From the NCBI GenBank assembly GCA_029844215.1, contig CM056732.1:47663007-47727006 (forward strand): 64,000 bases of DNA, read 5' to 3'. The notes below the pieces were generated by a model. The model was not told the DNA's origin. It ran no database searches and saw only the letters and a program-made list of their open reading frames with translations. Source of the stretch: Przewalskia tangutica (taxonomy: Eukaryota > Streptophyta > Magnoliopsida > Solanales > Solanaceae). This document shows, in pieces, positions 33,707 through 45,050 of the stretch (the stretch's first letter is position 1; every line of letters starts with the position of its first letter). The position numbers and the translations under genes were made by a program.

Positions 33707-34478
33707 TTCTCCCCTCCTTAGAAACATTCGTCCCGAATGTTCCTTCTCAAGCGGATAAAGATGAAGTTCTTCTAACAAGTTTCCACGCCACACACGGCCA
33801 CAAACATAACACACGTTCTCTTCCTTCCTTACCGTCGTGCCTCGATCACTTGAACTCTTCTAGTATACGCACCATACTCCATCATCGCTTAGTTTCCAAA
33901 ACTTTGGAGTCACCACCTCCAAACTTGGTCATCTACTAGCCTCAATCTTCCTTAAGGCCATTCCGGCCTTCACGACCGCTTCTAGTCGAACATATCCACG
34001 AACTCATACGATGGTTACCAAAACTTGGGCCTAGCACCTCGTGACCCTACCACCGGCGGGACCACCCGAGCTGACCAGCACCGAAACAGTGCGGGTTGGC
34101 CCGCAACAGCCCCAACCCGACCCATCGCGCCAACTCTTGCTCGCCGACCGGAACAATCTTGCAAAATCACATCATGAAAGCTACCACTTTCATTTACCCG
34201 CCCCAGGGACTTATCACACAATACATTCTAGGCATAAAATGCACTCTGACAAAGATCACTCGTAAAATCTTGCACTCAAGACGGCCTTACATCTAAGGTC
34301 TCAATCAGAATATTCTAAGGTTCATCATTCCTCACTTTGTGCTTACCCTTTTTCCCAACCGTGTTCCTGAATCACATTTTAGCACAAAGCTATCCGAACA
34401 TAACACCTAACACATTAACATAACATCAAAACATACAAGCCTCTGAGGTTAAGGATATACACAAGCTACCGCTCCACT
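33707..34478 (-). mobile_element. Element 5 internal, non-coding 3' part
   Basis: It begins with the polypurine tract (complement TTCTCCCCTCCTTA, 33707-33720) and the AACATTCG/CGAATGTT hairpin (33723-33741). The rest has no RT, RNase H or integrase motif; it resembles the equivalent non-coding parts of Elements 1 and 7 (around 34020, 590-620 and 45940-46020). This is where pol would normally be. Confidence 0.7.
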
Positions 34479-35717
34479 CTAATCGTAAGTCCGCCTGCAG
34501 GCGCATAATGTAGAAAGCGATGAACTCCGCGATCCGGTGGCTGCGCCAGCCGCTACCTCTCTATAAGCACGATCTCTCGTCACATGGCCCCGGCGCGCAG
34601 CGAAGCAAGCACCGTAAAAAGACGATATTCCGGGATGATGTTTGCCGCATCGCGCATCGGCGAGGGCGTGAATCTGTTGGCTAGAACCCGTATATCCGTG
34701 AACTAAGCCCGAGCTCGACCAGCTCGAATACCACGAGCGTCCCGGCGACGTGGGGACCACTGCATCGTGGAGTACATAACTAGCTCACAGGCGGTCCGCC
34801 TTGAAAGTTACCAGGACCACTGCCCGCCGGCCTCTTCTGACCTCGGCCATTCCGTCGATCTCTCCGTGCCTCACATCCTAGTGCATGAGCTCGAATGCGG
34901 CAATGTCCATGCCTACCAAGGCTACACCCGAACAAGCCTCGCCAGTACTCATCCAGCCCGGTGACGTGGCGGTGTACTCTGTCCTCCATATCGCCTACTC
35001 TGGCGAGGACATACCGAGCTAATGAGTCGAACTCCACATTGTACTCTCTAACCGTCCGCCCGTCCTGCCTCAACGTCAAAAACCTGTCGGCCCGAGCCCT
35101 TCTCATCTGTGGGGGCAAGAAATGTGCAAGAAAAGCCCTTGAGAACTCGTCCCATACGGCTGGAGGTGCATGCTCTTCCCGGGACAGCTCCCACGAATCA
35201 AACTACCAACTGCAGATCACGCGGTGATGTGAACCAATACCACCGACTGCCTCGAGGCTCGATCACTCTCATGATCCAGTAGCTGTCGGATAAACTCTGA
35301 GGTCGCCTCGGCTCGATCCATAGAACACCGGAGGGCTACAACTCGTAAAGTCACGTAGCCTCAAACGCATGCGCTCGGGGGTGAACTACGGGTGCTACTT
35401 GGAATCTGCTGCGTCGGCCTATCCTCATATCCGCCACGACCACGCCGATGGCGCCATCTCCTTGTACCCATCTCGTGGCTCCGTGTGGGACCGAGGCTCA
35501 GTATCAGAGTCTCGGCACCATCGCTGCGCTCTAAACTCTCTTTGGTCGGGCGGCGTTGCGAAACCCGCCGTCGGGCTTCTTGTCTCGAGTCTTGGGGCTG
35601 CGCCTCGTACTCCTCAGTATCTAACGACTCCTCGATCGCTTTGCCCATACGGGCTGAGGTTTTACGCGAGGCATAATCGGTAAAGGAAAGGAATACGTCG
35701 GAGGGTCGATTTATCAC
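34479..35717 (-). pseudogene. gag: Element 5 gag
   Basis: On the minus strand three pieces appear in gag order. 35717-35361 holds the N-terminal part with DYASRKTSARMGK and an acidic stretch. 35118-34780 holds the capsid end (MRRARADRFLTLRQDGRTVR, EYNVEFDSLARYV), the best-preserved Gag capsid sequence in the window. 34760-34479 holds a zinc-knuckle remnant, ACFAARRGHVTRD, with one Cys altered. Small frameshifts separate the pieces. No pol follows. The structure (long LTRs, gag only) matches what is described as TR-GAG elements in plants. Confidence 0.75.
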
Positions 35718-35859
35718 ACGGCTAAGGCACGATCTCGTAATGAGAAGAATAAACCAATCCTAAATGTCCAATAGCCTCCGATTATAGATGTGGTGCGACA
35801 AACCGATAATCAAGACTCTACTGCTAGACACGGTGCAGTAGACACTTTCAGAGGACTAA

Positions 35860-35875
35860 TCGCTCGATACCACTT
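35860..35875 (-). promoter_or_regulatory. Primer binding site, Element 5
   Basis: TCGCTCGATACCACTT on the plus strand is the complement of AAGTGGTATCGAGCGA, adjacent to the 5' LTR end at 35876. It is the tRNA-iMet site with both CTG triplets of the Element 1 version (ACTGCTCTGATACC) read as TCG and CG. Confidence 0.7.
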
Positions 35876-36395
35876 TGTAACGCCCGAACCCGGCGTTCAT
35901 CGTGCCTTACCGGGCACCCTAGTGATACAACATCAGAGAAAACCAGCGGAAAAATAAAACATGAATCATGAAACAAGAGATATAATAAATAAACAAGCAA
36001 CCAAAGCAGTTGCCTTGGTATATACATAAAACCCGACGCTTTAATCCTTTTACAACCCCGCCACAAAAGTTCTACAGACCTCTAAGATTTACAACAACTA
36101 TGACGGACAGGCCCCGCCATACCCTCAATGTACAAGAACCTGACTCGTGGAACACATGCAAAAGATAAGCCTCCGGAGAAACGGAGCTTCCCAACACGCT
36201 GAATGTGATCCTATAAGCGGGGATCGACAGTCGATGTACCTTTACCTGCGGCATGAACGCAGCCCCGGAAGGTCGATATAACAGTACCAAGTATGTGAAA
36301 TCAGAAAAATCAGAATCAAATCATAATAGTCTATATAAAGCAGGAGACATGTATGATAACCAAACTACAGTTCACAACATAAAAGCAGTCATGCC

Positions 36396-36637
36396 AAGTC
36401 GAGTGGAATACATTCCCGGATGAGCCGGTAGTCGAGTGAAATACATTCCCGGAATGAACCGGTATTCAAGTGAAATACATTCCCGGATGAACCGGTAGTC
36501 AAGTGAAATACATTCCCGGATGAACCGGTAATCAAGTGAGATACATTCCCGGGTGAACCGGTAATCAAGTGAGATACATTCCCGGATGAACCGGTAATCA
36601 AGTGAGATACATTCCCGGATGAACCGGTAGTCGAGTG
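36396..36637. repeat. 33-bp tandem array, 7 copies (Element 5, 5' LTR)
   Basis: Seven copies in the same order as 31152-31391, with only a few base differences between the two arrays, so copy number has not changed since insertion. Confidence 0.9.
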
Positions 36638-38576
36638 AACACAGTACTTGCACAACAAGGCCATCACACGTAACATGGTCAAGTTTCATAACAACAAGCA
36701 TAAGCAAGTTACACACAACTCAAGGCACTTTCATTTTATGTCAAAGTCCGGGTTTTAACCCTAAAGTACTACATACGTTAAGTCCTTTTAAAAGAGATAC
36801 ATTCCTTTTTATAAAAGTCACCCGATACCCGTAGTATAAAACTAGAGTGATTCACATTATTAAGTAAACCAGAACACTTTCTTTTTTAAACTCAAGTACC
36901 AACATTCTTTTCCTAAAGTTCCGGTTTGCCTAATTACAAATGCTCAAGTTTCTCATTTTTAGAAAAGGTTTCGTAGTTCATAGTTTTAATCCTTTAAAAC
37001 ATAATTCTCCTTTAAACGTTTTGAGAAACATTTGTCTTATATGTGAGTAGGTTATTCTTGTTTATAATCAATCTTATTAAGCAGCCATGATCTAGGAAAT
37101 GTAATATCATTTTGTCTCATCTTAGCTTCTATGCAGATGGAGGTTTCTACTGGTTTTAATAATACTTCATTAGTCAATACATTTTCCTTTTATTAACGCA
37201 GCAGTGGTTTGTCGATACACATTCTGATTTCCGAAATCAGTAAAACATTCTTAAGCCGTTATACCTAACTTCCCATAAAGCTAGTATAACTCTTAAGCTT
37301 TCAAAACCCAAGTACTACTCATTCTTTCAAAACGATTCGTAAATCTTTTGAAATACTTCAAGTTCTTTATTAACACATATCAAGCCAGTTTTTATTCAAA
37401 TCAGTTACCTTTTAAAAACCGCAAAGTATTTGCTTATCCACATAAAGTTATTATAACCGACTTCCCATAAAGCCGTTATAACACTTTATGTTTTAAACCA
37501 ATCAAATACATTTAGCACATGTACGTCTACCGTACTACGTAGTTCACACATATCATGCTAGAAGAGATAGGAAGAGGTTCACATACCTCGCGACGATTAT
37601 CGACTAAATAGCAAAATGCTCCGAGTACCTCAAACCGTCGGCTACTCCTTAAGCCAAGTAGATCACGCCATACGTAGTACTTTAACCTATAGAGGCCACA
37701 AGGCGCCTATTAACATTCTAGATCTCAACGTAGAATATTCTATAGAAAATTCTAGAAGACTCCCCGCATAGCGGCGTTAATCTCCTCTCTATCGAGGCCG
37801 GCTACCAAGCCAACCGAGGGTTTACACGTTTAACGGACGTGTACAATTCTACTACGAGAATGCTACACAAGTCTCACATGTCTGATACACATGTAATTCT
37901 GATTCGATTCTCTTATTTAAATTCAGGCTTAAGTCGCAAGACATTGCCGTAAGTATTATTCAGGCTTAAGTCAAAAGACATTGCCGACTACTACGTTCAA
38001 TTCTATATATAGTATACTTCGACTATATATTCAACAATATGTAATTTCCAATTACAACAGAGGGACAAGATATTTACCTCGATAAGCCCAAAATTATCCT
38101 AGTTTAAAGTCGCTCCTGAGCAAGGTTTAGCTCCAACTCCGTGCGCTCCAACCCGCTCCAAACTACCCTTAGAAGTTCTAACCAACTTCTACTTACAACT
38201 TCAACAACGGGTGAAGATTTCCTTAGGGTTTCGTTTTAGAGACTGAGGGAAAGTATAATGGTATTTTCTGGGCTTGTATAGGTGTAACCTTGGGAATACT
38301 ACAAGGTATTTGGGCCAAGGTATTTGGACATTATAACAATACTAGGAGAGTATTTCTATACCACAACAAGGGGTATTTATACGAGACAACTAGGCTAGGG
38401 GGGGGGGTATGTACCCCACGGCCAAGCCTCTACAAAGGGGGAGGGGGTAGGTTTCGGCCAAGGGGCCTTCAAGAGGGGGAGGGGTGTGTGGTGGACGAGA
38501 ACAAGGTTGAGGGAGAGGGAGGGATTTTTAACACTTAGAGAAATTTTGGATGAAGAAGTTCATCAACTTAGAGGGG

Positions 38577-38584
38577 TATTTATA
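38577..38584 (-). promoter_or_regulatory. TATA box, Element 5 5' LTR
   Basis: Minus-strand TATAAATA, 171 bases downstream of the dyad at 38755-38776. As the 5' LTR box it would drive the element's own RNA toward lower coordinates. Confidence 0.6.
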
Positions 38585-38754
38585 GGTCAAGCCATGGCCA
38601 ACCAATGGCCAAGATGAAGACAAGTGTGGTGCAAGTGTAGGGTTAGATTTCCACCATGTGTACCTTATCCATCTACCACACAACTTGCACAAAATATCCT
38701 ACCAACTAAAGCCCTCTTTTTCGTCCACCATTGCCGCCCCATTTGTTCCAATGT

Positions 38755-38776
38755 GAGGGTGACACATGTCACCCTC
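38755..38776 (-). promoter_or_regulatory. U3 dyad GAGGGTGACA-CA-TGTCACCCTC
   Basis: Ten-base perfect inverted arms around a CA centre, with the same arms as Element 4. The spacing to TATA is also the same. Confidence 0.6.
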
Positions 38777-38982
38777 CCGTTGGTCCACAATGTTTCGTCT
38801 CTCGGAAAAATCCGCAAAAATTATAAATGACATAGCCGGAATTTTTCCTACGAAAGCTGTGGAAACGTTTCGTCAGAAAACGACTCTATTCGGCACTTGT
38901 GCACAATTTTCGAACCTAGCCAAGTCTTAAGGCAAAAAATTTAATACGTACGCCCTCATCATACTCAAAATACGGTATAACA

Positions 38983-39923
38983 TTAACTGATGCTCAACCA
39001 AAAATAGTATTGCCAAAGAAAGGGTCTAGTAAGCTAATATTTAAATTATGATAAAGTCCTTTTTAGAACATAAGATCTGTGAACACATAACATGCCTTTC
39101 ACAGGATTCAAATGCTGCACAAACATCATAAATTTACCATCATTGCATTTATGGAACCATTCTAACACTTTAGACACATTTAGAGATTAAGAAAAAGACG
39201 AGGCATAAAATATGCTCACTATAACTGTAATGGAAAAATCTAGTTCATTGTGGAAGACAATATAGATGTAGAGGTGCTGCAAGATACTGAGCAATAAGTA
39301 ACTATTAAAATGTTCCTATAAGATTTGGGTAGATCGTAGATGACAACAATGGTATATGTAAAGTGTGATGTATTGGAAAGGATTGCTTTCTGGGATAAGT
39401 TTATATTGTATTACAGATCACATGACAGATCTTTGGTTAGTTGGTAGAGATTTCAGTAATATTAAGAATGAAGAGGACAAAATAAGAGGCCATCATGTAT
39501 ATCCTGTTGAGTATGAGGACTTTGCCTTTTGCACCAACTCTTGTGAATTGTTTGAAATTAGATTTAAAAGGAGTCCTTTTACATGGTGGAATGAAAGAGC
39601 TGGTAGTGACTGCATATTTAAGAGGCTTGATACAATGTTGACAACAGTTCTTTACAAAATTGATTTGGACATATGGAGGTGGAACATCTATCAAGAATAG
39701 GTTCTGACCATGCCCATTTGCAATTAACTTGGGGTGATCATACTATGCATATGAGTAAACAATTTAAATTCCTCAAGTTTTGGACATGACATGCATCATT
39801 TTTGGATGTGGTAAATCAAAAACTGGCATACTGATTTTGAAGGAGATGATTTCATTTCTTTTAAGCTGAAATTGAAAAATGTTAAGACTGTTTTATCATC
39901 ATGGAGCAAGAAAGCTTTTGGAG
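38983..39923 (+). pseudogene. LINE ORF2 endonuclease, copy b (truncated)
   Basis: After the Element 5 insertion the LINE resumes. NIRSVNT (39067) and IIAFMEPF open the endonuclease, with the Glu expected for this fold. VEDNIDVEVLQDTEQ follows near 39250-39290, then DLWLVGRDFSN, VYPVEYEDFAFCTNSCEL and SPFTWWNERAGSDCIFKRLD (39435-39640). HLSRIGSDHAHLQLTWG near 39683 is the end of the endonuclease. KFLKFWT and KTVLSSWSKKAFG lead toward RT. The sequence stops abruptly at about 39923, where LTR sequence begins; RT is absent. The endonuclease would nick target DNA. Several stops occur. Confidence 0.8.
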
Positions 39924-40580
39924 AGGACAGGGCCCCGCCATACCCCTGAATGTACATAAATCTACAACCTCAGGGAACTGTACCAAAATACAAAGCCTCC
40001 GAAATAATGGAGCTTTCCAACCAGCTGAACAGTGATCCTAAGAATGAGGATCAGCAAGCTATGTACCTCAACTTGCGGCATGAACGCAGCCCCCCGAAGG
40101 AGGTCAGTACGAAATATGTACCAAGTATGTGGCTCAAAAATATCAGAATGAAATCATAATCTATAATAAAGTCGAGACATGTATGATAACCAAAATAACG
40201 ATGCTGTGCCTTCATCAAGTGAAAGTAATGAAAGTCGGTCTTGCCTTTGTACATACTATTTCAACACATGAACAATAGTCACACGGGGCTATGGACACAA
40301 GCCTCAAATATCATCACACAATCCGATGCGGTCTCAAGCCCACAAATATCAAAGCGTGCCCGTGGAATCCCCCATCACTGCCGACAGCCGTAAGTGTAAA
40401 ATATAACCATGTGACGCGCCCGTGGCATCCTACCTCATTGTCGGCGTACACACATACAATACATATATATATATCTCATGCCCGTGGAATCCCCCATCAC
40501 TGTCGACAGCCGTAAGTGTAAAATATAACCATATGACGCGCCCGTGGCATCCTACCTCATTGTCGGCGTACACACATATG

Positions 40581-41291
40581 TAGTGATGTTATCGGTCCGG
40601 ACCGGTCCGGGTATCCACTTACCGGAATCGGTCCGATAAGCTTATCGGTCCGGACCGGTCCCGGACCGATAAGGTTTCGGTCCTGGAACGAGATCCGTTC
40701 CCGGACCGAAACCTTATCGGTTCGGTTCTCGGTCCGAACCGGTAAGAATTTTCTGGGTCGGGCCGATTTTTTCTTCTTTAAATTGAATTTCCAATACTGA
40801 AATTGACATTCTCGGACACATTACCACGAAATTTTTACGTTGAAATATATTGTATAGCGCGAGATATTTAGATTTGAAAATGGACAATTGGTAATAATTT
40901 GGGGTAAAAGTGAAATTGATTGGCAAGACGGATGTTTTGAGAAATTGGTCGCTCCAAATACTTTGTCTACCTATCTCAAAAATATGCGAAATCAAAAACA
41001 TATTAGGTCAAACGGACATCCGAGCGCAAAGTTATGACTATTTAAAATTTCATTAATTTACAACTAATTAGAGTGGCGGGAGGCTGGATGGGGGTGGTGG
41101 AGGGCGGGGTGGGGTGGGGGTGGGGTTGGGGTTGGGGTGTTACTGTATTTTACCGTTCGGCCCGCTCCTTATCGGTCCGGTATTTTTTGGTACTCGATCC
41201 GATCATAAAGTTTTGGTCCGAGTATCGGTCCGGATTTACCGGTCCGGTTCTCGGGTAATTACCGGGTGTATCCGAACCGCTAACAGCCCTA
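40581..41291. mobile_element. Non-autonomous hAT-like DNA transposon
   Basis: The ends TAGTGATGTTATCGGTCCGG and (complement of the right end) TAGGGCTGTTAGCGGTTCGG form imperfect terminal inverted repeats. Flanks CACATATG (40573-40580) and CACATATT (41292-41299) are an 8-bp target duplication with one mismatch; shifting the boundary by one base gives ACACATAT on both sides. The sister repeat at 40446-40470 shows the empty site. The ends are full of CCGGACCGG-type words. There is no transposase. A hairpin (40666-40683 with 40703-40720), a 16-base palindrome (40633-40648) and a G-rich tract (41090-41137) lie inside. Confidence 0.75.
41090..41137 (+). other. G-rich tract, potential G-quadruplex
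   Basis: At least eight runs of three or more G are separated by one or two bases (GGGGTGGGGTGGGGGTGGGG and onward). It lies inside the hAT element, about 150 bases from its right end. Confidence 0.6.
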
Positions 41292-42715
41292 CACATATTC
41301 AATATATATATATATATCTCATGCCTGTGGAATCCCTCATCTCGGGTACATGACTTCATGGAGAGCTAATCCATGAGGTAATAATCGTATATAACATGCC
41401 TGTGGAATCCATCATCTCGGGTACATGTCTTCATGGGGATCTAATCCATGGAGTAATAATTGTATATAACATGGTCGCATGCCCCGGAATCCCTCATCGT
41501 ATAAGCATGTCCATGGGGTAATAATCGTATATAACATGCCCGTGAAATCCCTCATCTCGGGTACATGTCTTCATGGGGAGATAGGCCATGGAGTAATAAT
41601 CGTATATAACGGTCGCGTGCCGGAATCCTCATCGTATAAGCATGGCCATGGGGTAATAAAACAACCGGAATCTAACCCGCCTCGGTCGCGTGCCCGAATC
41701 TCACATCGTATAAGCATGTCGAGTAATAAAACAATCCGAATCTAACGTCCTGGTCGCGTGCCTTAATCCCATCGTATAAGCATGTCCAATGATCAATCAT
41801 AATGGAAGCATACAGGAAGCCTCATCGCTGTCGATGCGTCAAGTAAATTCACAACAAGACATACGGCCTCCAACCGAGTCACGGCGGCGTAAACATATAA
41901 TACTTGCACTCAAGGCTATCACAAGCAAGCATAGGCAAGTTCATAAAATCTTTAGACTTTCATTTTTGTCACGCCCGAACCGGGCGTGGTAGTGCCTACA
42001 CAGGCACCCTTCTACCTTAACAACTAAGTAAACTGCGGAAATTAAATAACACCTCTTTTTTTTTTAACCAACGTACGTGCAAGGTCAAAGCCGACAAGGC
42101 TGCCATAATATACATAAAAAAAGACACAACACTGTACATGAGTCCAATCCCACATATGAATACGCACCTAAGAGTTGTCTTCAAATATGACGGACAAGGC
42201 ACCGCCATACCATAACCGTACAAAAGCACATCAAGGAACTATACCAAAAGATAACTCACGAGCAGATGGAGCTATCCAAAACTCGGCGGTCCTACACCTT
42301 CCGATCACCAAATCTGCGTACCTAAACTGCGGCGTGAACGGCCCGGGAGGTCGATCGAAGAATGTACCAAGTATGTGAAGCGATGAAATCAGTAATGAAA
42401 TCATAACGATCTAACAAAACGAGAGCCATGTATGATAGCCAACCTACGATACAATACATAAATAACATATCAAGTCGAGGGACGTGCCTCAAAGTCATTA
42501 CTAAAATATAACCACGGGTCTCACGCCCATAATATCAATCATGCCCGTGGAATCCTTCCTCACGGCCGGCAGTCCATGATATAAATACAACATCAGTAAG
42601 CACACTGAACCTTACAATCATGAGAGTAAATAGTAGTATACTCATACTATAAAATAGGAAGCTCACGATCAAAGCAGGACCACCCGCCCGCAGTATCATT
42701 AAGCAATCCTACTCC

Positions 42716-42896
42716 TGGGACTATTTCACCCGCATAAGTCGCGTGGACCCGCATGAGGTATTCCTCGCATGGGACTATTTCACCCGCATAAGCCCTTACG
42801 GACTCGCATGAGGTATTCCTCTCATAGGTGGACCCGCACGTGGGACTATTTCACGCGTAAGTCCTTACGGACCCGCGTGAGGTATTCCTCGCATCG
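42716..42896. repeat. GGGACTATTTCACCCGCATAAG triple repeat
   Basis: Three units of about 60 bases include GGGACTATTTCACCCGCATA, the small dyad GTCCTTACGGAC and the dyad GAGGTATTCCTC. It recurs at 48206-48388 and 58159-58344. A related GATGCGAGGAATACCTCACG block is in Element 4 (14039-14058, 21273-21292). Confidence 0.75.
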
Positions 42897-42975
42897 TGGG
42901 TAGCAAATCCACGTAATATGCAAATGCCACAAACCCGGAATGACCCGAAATGGTGATATACCAATAGCACACAAC

Positions 42976-43547
42976 CGGCTATTACCAGCACACATAGGCA
43001 ATTCTCAATTAAACAAGCCAAAGTACTTATCAAGGCACACTTAGAATAATTCTCAATTAATCAAGCCAAAGTACTTATCAAGGCACACATGGAATAATTC
43101 TCAATTAATCAAGCCAAAGTACTTATCAAGGCACACTTAGACTAATTCTCAATTAATCAAGCCAAAGTACTTATCAAGGCACAAATAGAATAATTCTCAT
43201 TTAACAAGCCAAAGTACTTATCAAGGCACAAATAGAATAATTCTCATTTAACAAGCCAAAGTACTTATCAAGGCACAAATAGAATAATTCTCATTTAACA
43301 AGCCATAGTACTTATCAAGGCACAAATAGAATAATTCTCATTTAACAAGCCATAGTACTTATCAAGGCACAAATAGAATAATTCTCATTTAACAAGCCAA
43401 AGTACTTATCAAGGCACAAATAGAATAATTCTCATTTAACAAGCCATAGTACTTATCAAGGCACAAATAGAATAATTCTCATTTAACAAGCCATAGTACT
43501 TATCAAGGCACAAATATAATAATTCTCATTTAACAAGCCAAAGTACT
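42976..43547. repeat. 47-bp tandem array, 12 copies (LTR 1)
   Basis: Units carry CAAGGCACAAATAGAATAAT then TCTCATTTAACAAGCCAAAG. The first four are of the AATTAATCAAG type, the rest of the ATTTAACAAG type; some carry CCATAG instead of CCAAAG. Order and type are the same in LTR 2 and LTR 3. Confidence 0.9.
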
Positions 43548-45050
43548 ACGTACGTACATTCTTTTCAAAAGACTCCTTTTTATGTAAAATCCCAAGATAC
43601 TAACACCCGTTGTATCAAGGTGTGTCTATTTTTCAAAGTAAGTTACTACACTTTTAGAAAACTCATTTCAAAGCTTGAAATCAAGTAACTTCAAATTTTC
43701 ACAATCTAGGCAACTTATGCCCAATAATCAAAATAGACAACTTTCTTAACCAATAAAGCCGTTATAACCAACTTCCCATAAAGCCGTTATAACCCTTTAT
43801 GGTTTTAGACAATTTCCTTCTTTTTATAACCAAGAGACTTATACTTAAAACCAAGTATCACAAACTTTCAAATCAAGTTTCTTAACTTTCCAAAAATACT
43901 TCGAGTCTCTTAATATATAGAAAACAAGTTTCTTCTACTTTTAAACCTCAAGTAACTCACACCTTTAAAACAAGTTACTTCTCTTAAATCATGTCATTTC
44001 TCCTCTTTTAAAACAATTAAGTAAATCACTCCTTTGACTCCCCTAAAGTCATTATAATGACCTTTAGGTTTTGGAACTAAGGCACTAGCCAAAAGATTTG
44101 GAAACCACTTCCTTTTCAAGACTCTATGTACTTTAAGTAGAAATACTTTCACTTTTAAGAATCCAACTTCACTAAGGCAATGGATTATACAACTTACAAT
44201 TTAAACATCAAAGTACAATCAAGGAAGTACATAGAACAAATTCTATTTTAGGCAATCCAAATACAACCAAGGAATGGATCATTTAAGGAGTAGGAAATAC
44301 TTTCTTTATCTTAAGGAATCATGCTAGAAGAGGAGATAGTTCACATACCTTTTCGGCTAAATCCACAAGCTAACTTATAACCAACAACACTAAGTCTTTT
44401 CCAATCCTTTTCCAATTCCAAGTTCTAAGGTCTAACATGTTATATAGTTATAAACCGCTTCAACAACTACAATTTCCTTCTTACACAACATGCGACGACT
44501 TAAACGAATAATCAACTTGAATTGTAGTCTTAAGGCTAAACATGCTAGTTTTCGGATTAGGGTTCCAATAGCCAATATAATTATCAAAATTCATACTATA
44601 CATCTCATGCTTGATAATAACCATAGCTACAATCAATAAGTAAACTTAATTGCTAAAACGACAAAATTTATACCTTTCCAAGCCCTTAAAATTTCCAAGA
44701 TTCAAAGTCGCGCCTTAGCAATTCTTAGCTCCTTTCCTTAGGTTCCAATCCGCTCCAAGCACTCCTTAGAGGCCTATGAAGAACCCATCTTCAAGTTCCA
44801 ACTTCAAAGTTGAAGAACTACTTTAGTTTTCGCCTTGCGACTAATACGAAAACGTCGTTTTTCCGAAATCTTTCTATTGAGATATCCTTACAATACCCTA
44901 AGGGACATTGGGTTAAAGTCTTGTGAACAAAGGATCAAAACTACAAAATTTTCTTGTGAGGGACATGTCAAACCCGAGAGCACTATTTCTTGGCACAAAT
45001 GTTTGTGAAATTTTTCTAAGTCTTCAAGACCTTGTCTTGCTACTAGTATG

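Larger units (their letters stand above)
35876..38982 (-). mobile_element. Element 5, 5' LTR
   Basis: TGTAACGCCCGAACCCGG at 35876 to TACGGTATAACA at 38982, 3,107 bases. It carries the same features as the other LTR: 33-bp array, MYB-like pair (37440-37490), donor-like CACATACCTC (37580-37589), a run of 10 G (38398-38407; 15 in the other LTR), TATA box (38577-38584) and dyad (38755-38776). The outer flanks CAAAG (30632-30636) and TTAAC (38983-38987) do not match. Confidence 0.9.
39924..41966 (-). mobile_element. Element 6 LTR, left part (truncated)
   Basis: GACAGGGCCCCGCCATACCC matches the interior of the Element 8 LTR (52622), about 240 bases from the LTR terminus, so the end of this LTR is missing. 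It joins the LINE directly at about 39923. It contains a duplicated block with CCGTGGAATCCCCCATCACTG (40358-40560), the hAT insertion, and degenerate repeats of about 72-75 bases (41320-41770, TCATCTCGGGTACATG core). It continues after Element 7 at 61299. ATTTT at 41962-41966 is the left target duplication of Element 7. Confidence 0.7.

Noticed and set aside
42976..43547. CRISPR-like regular array
   Set aside because: Units are head-to-tail repeats without unique spacers, inside a plant LTR, and with no cas genes.
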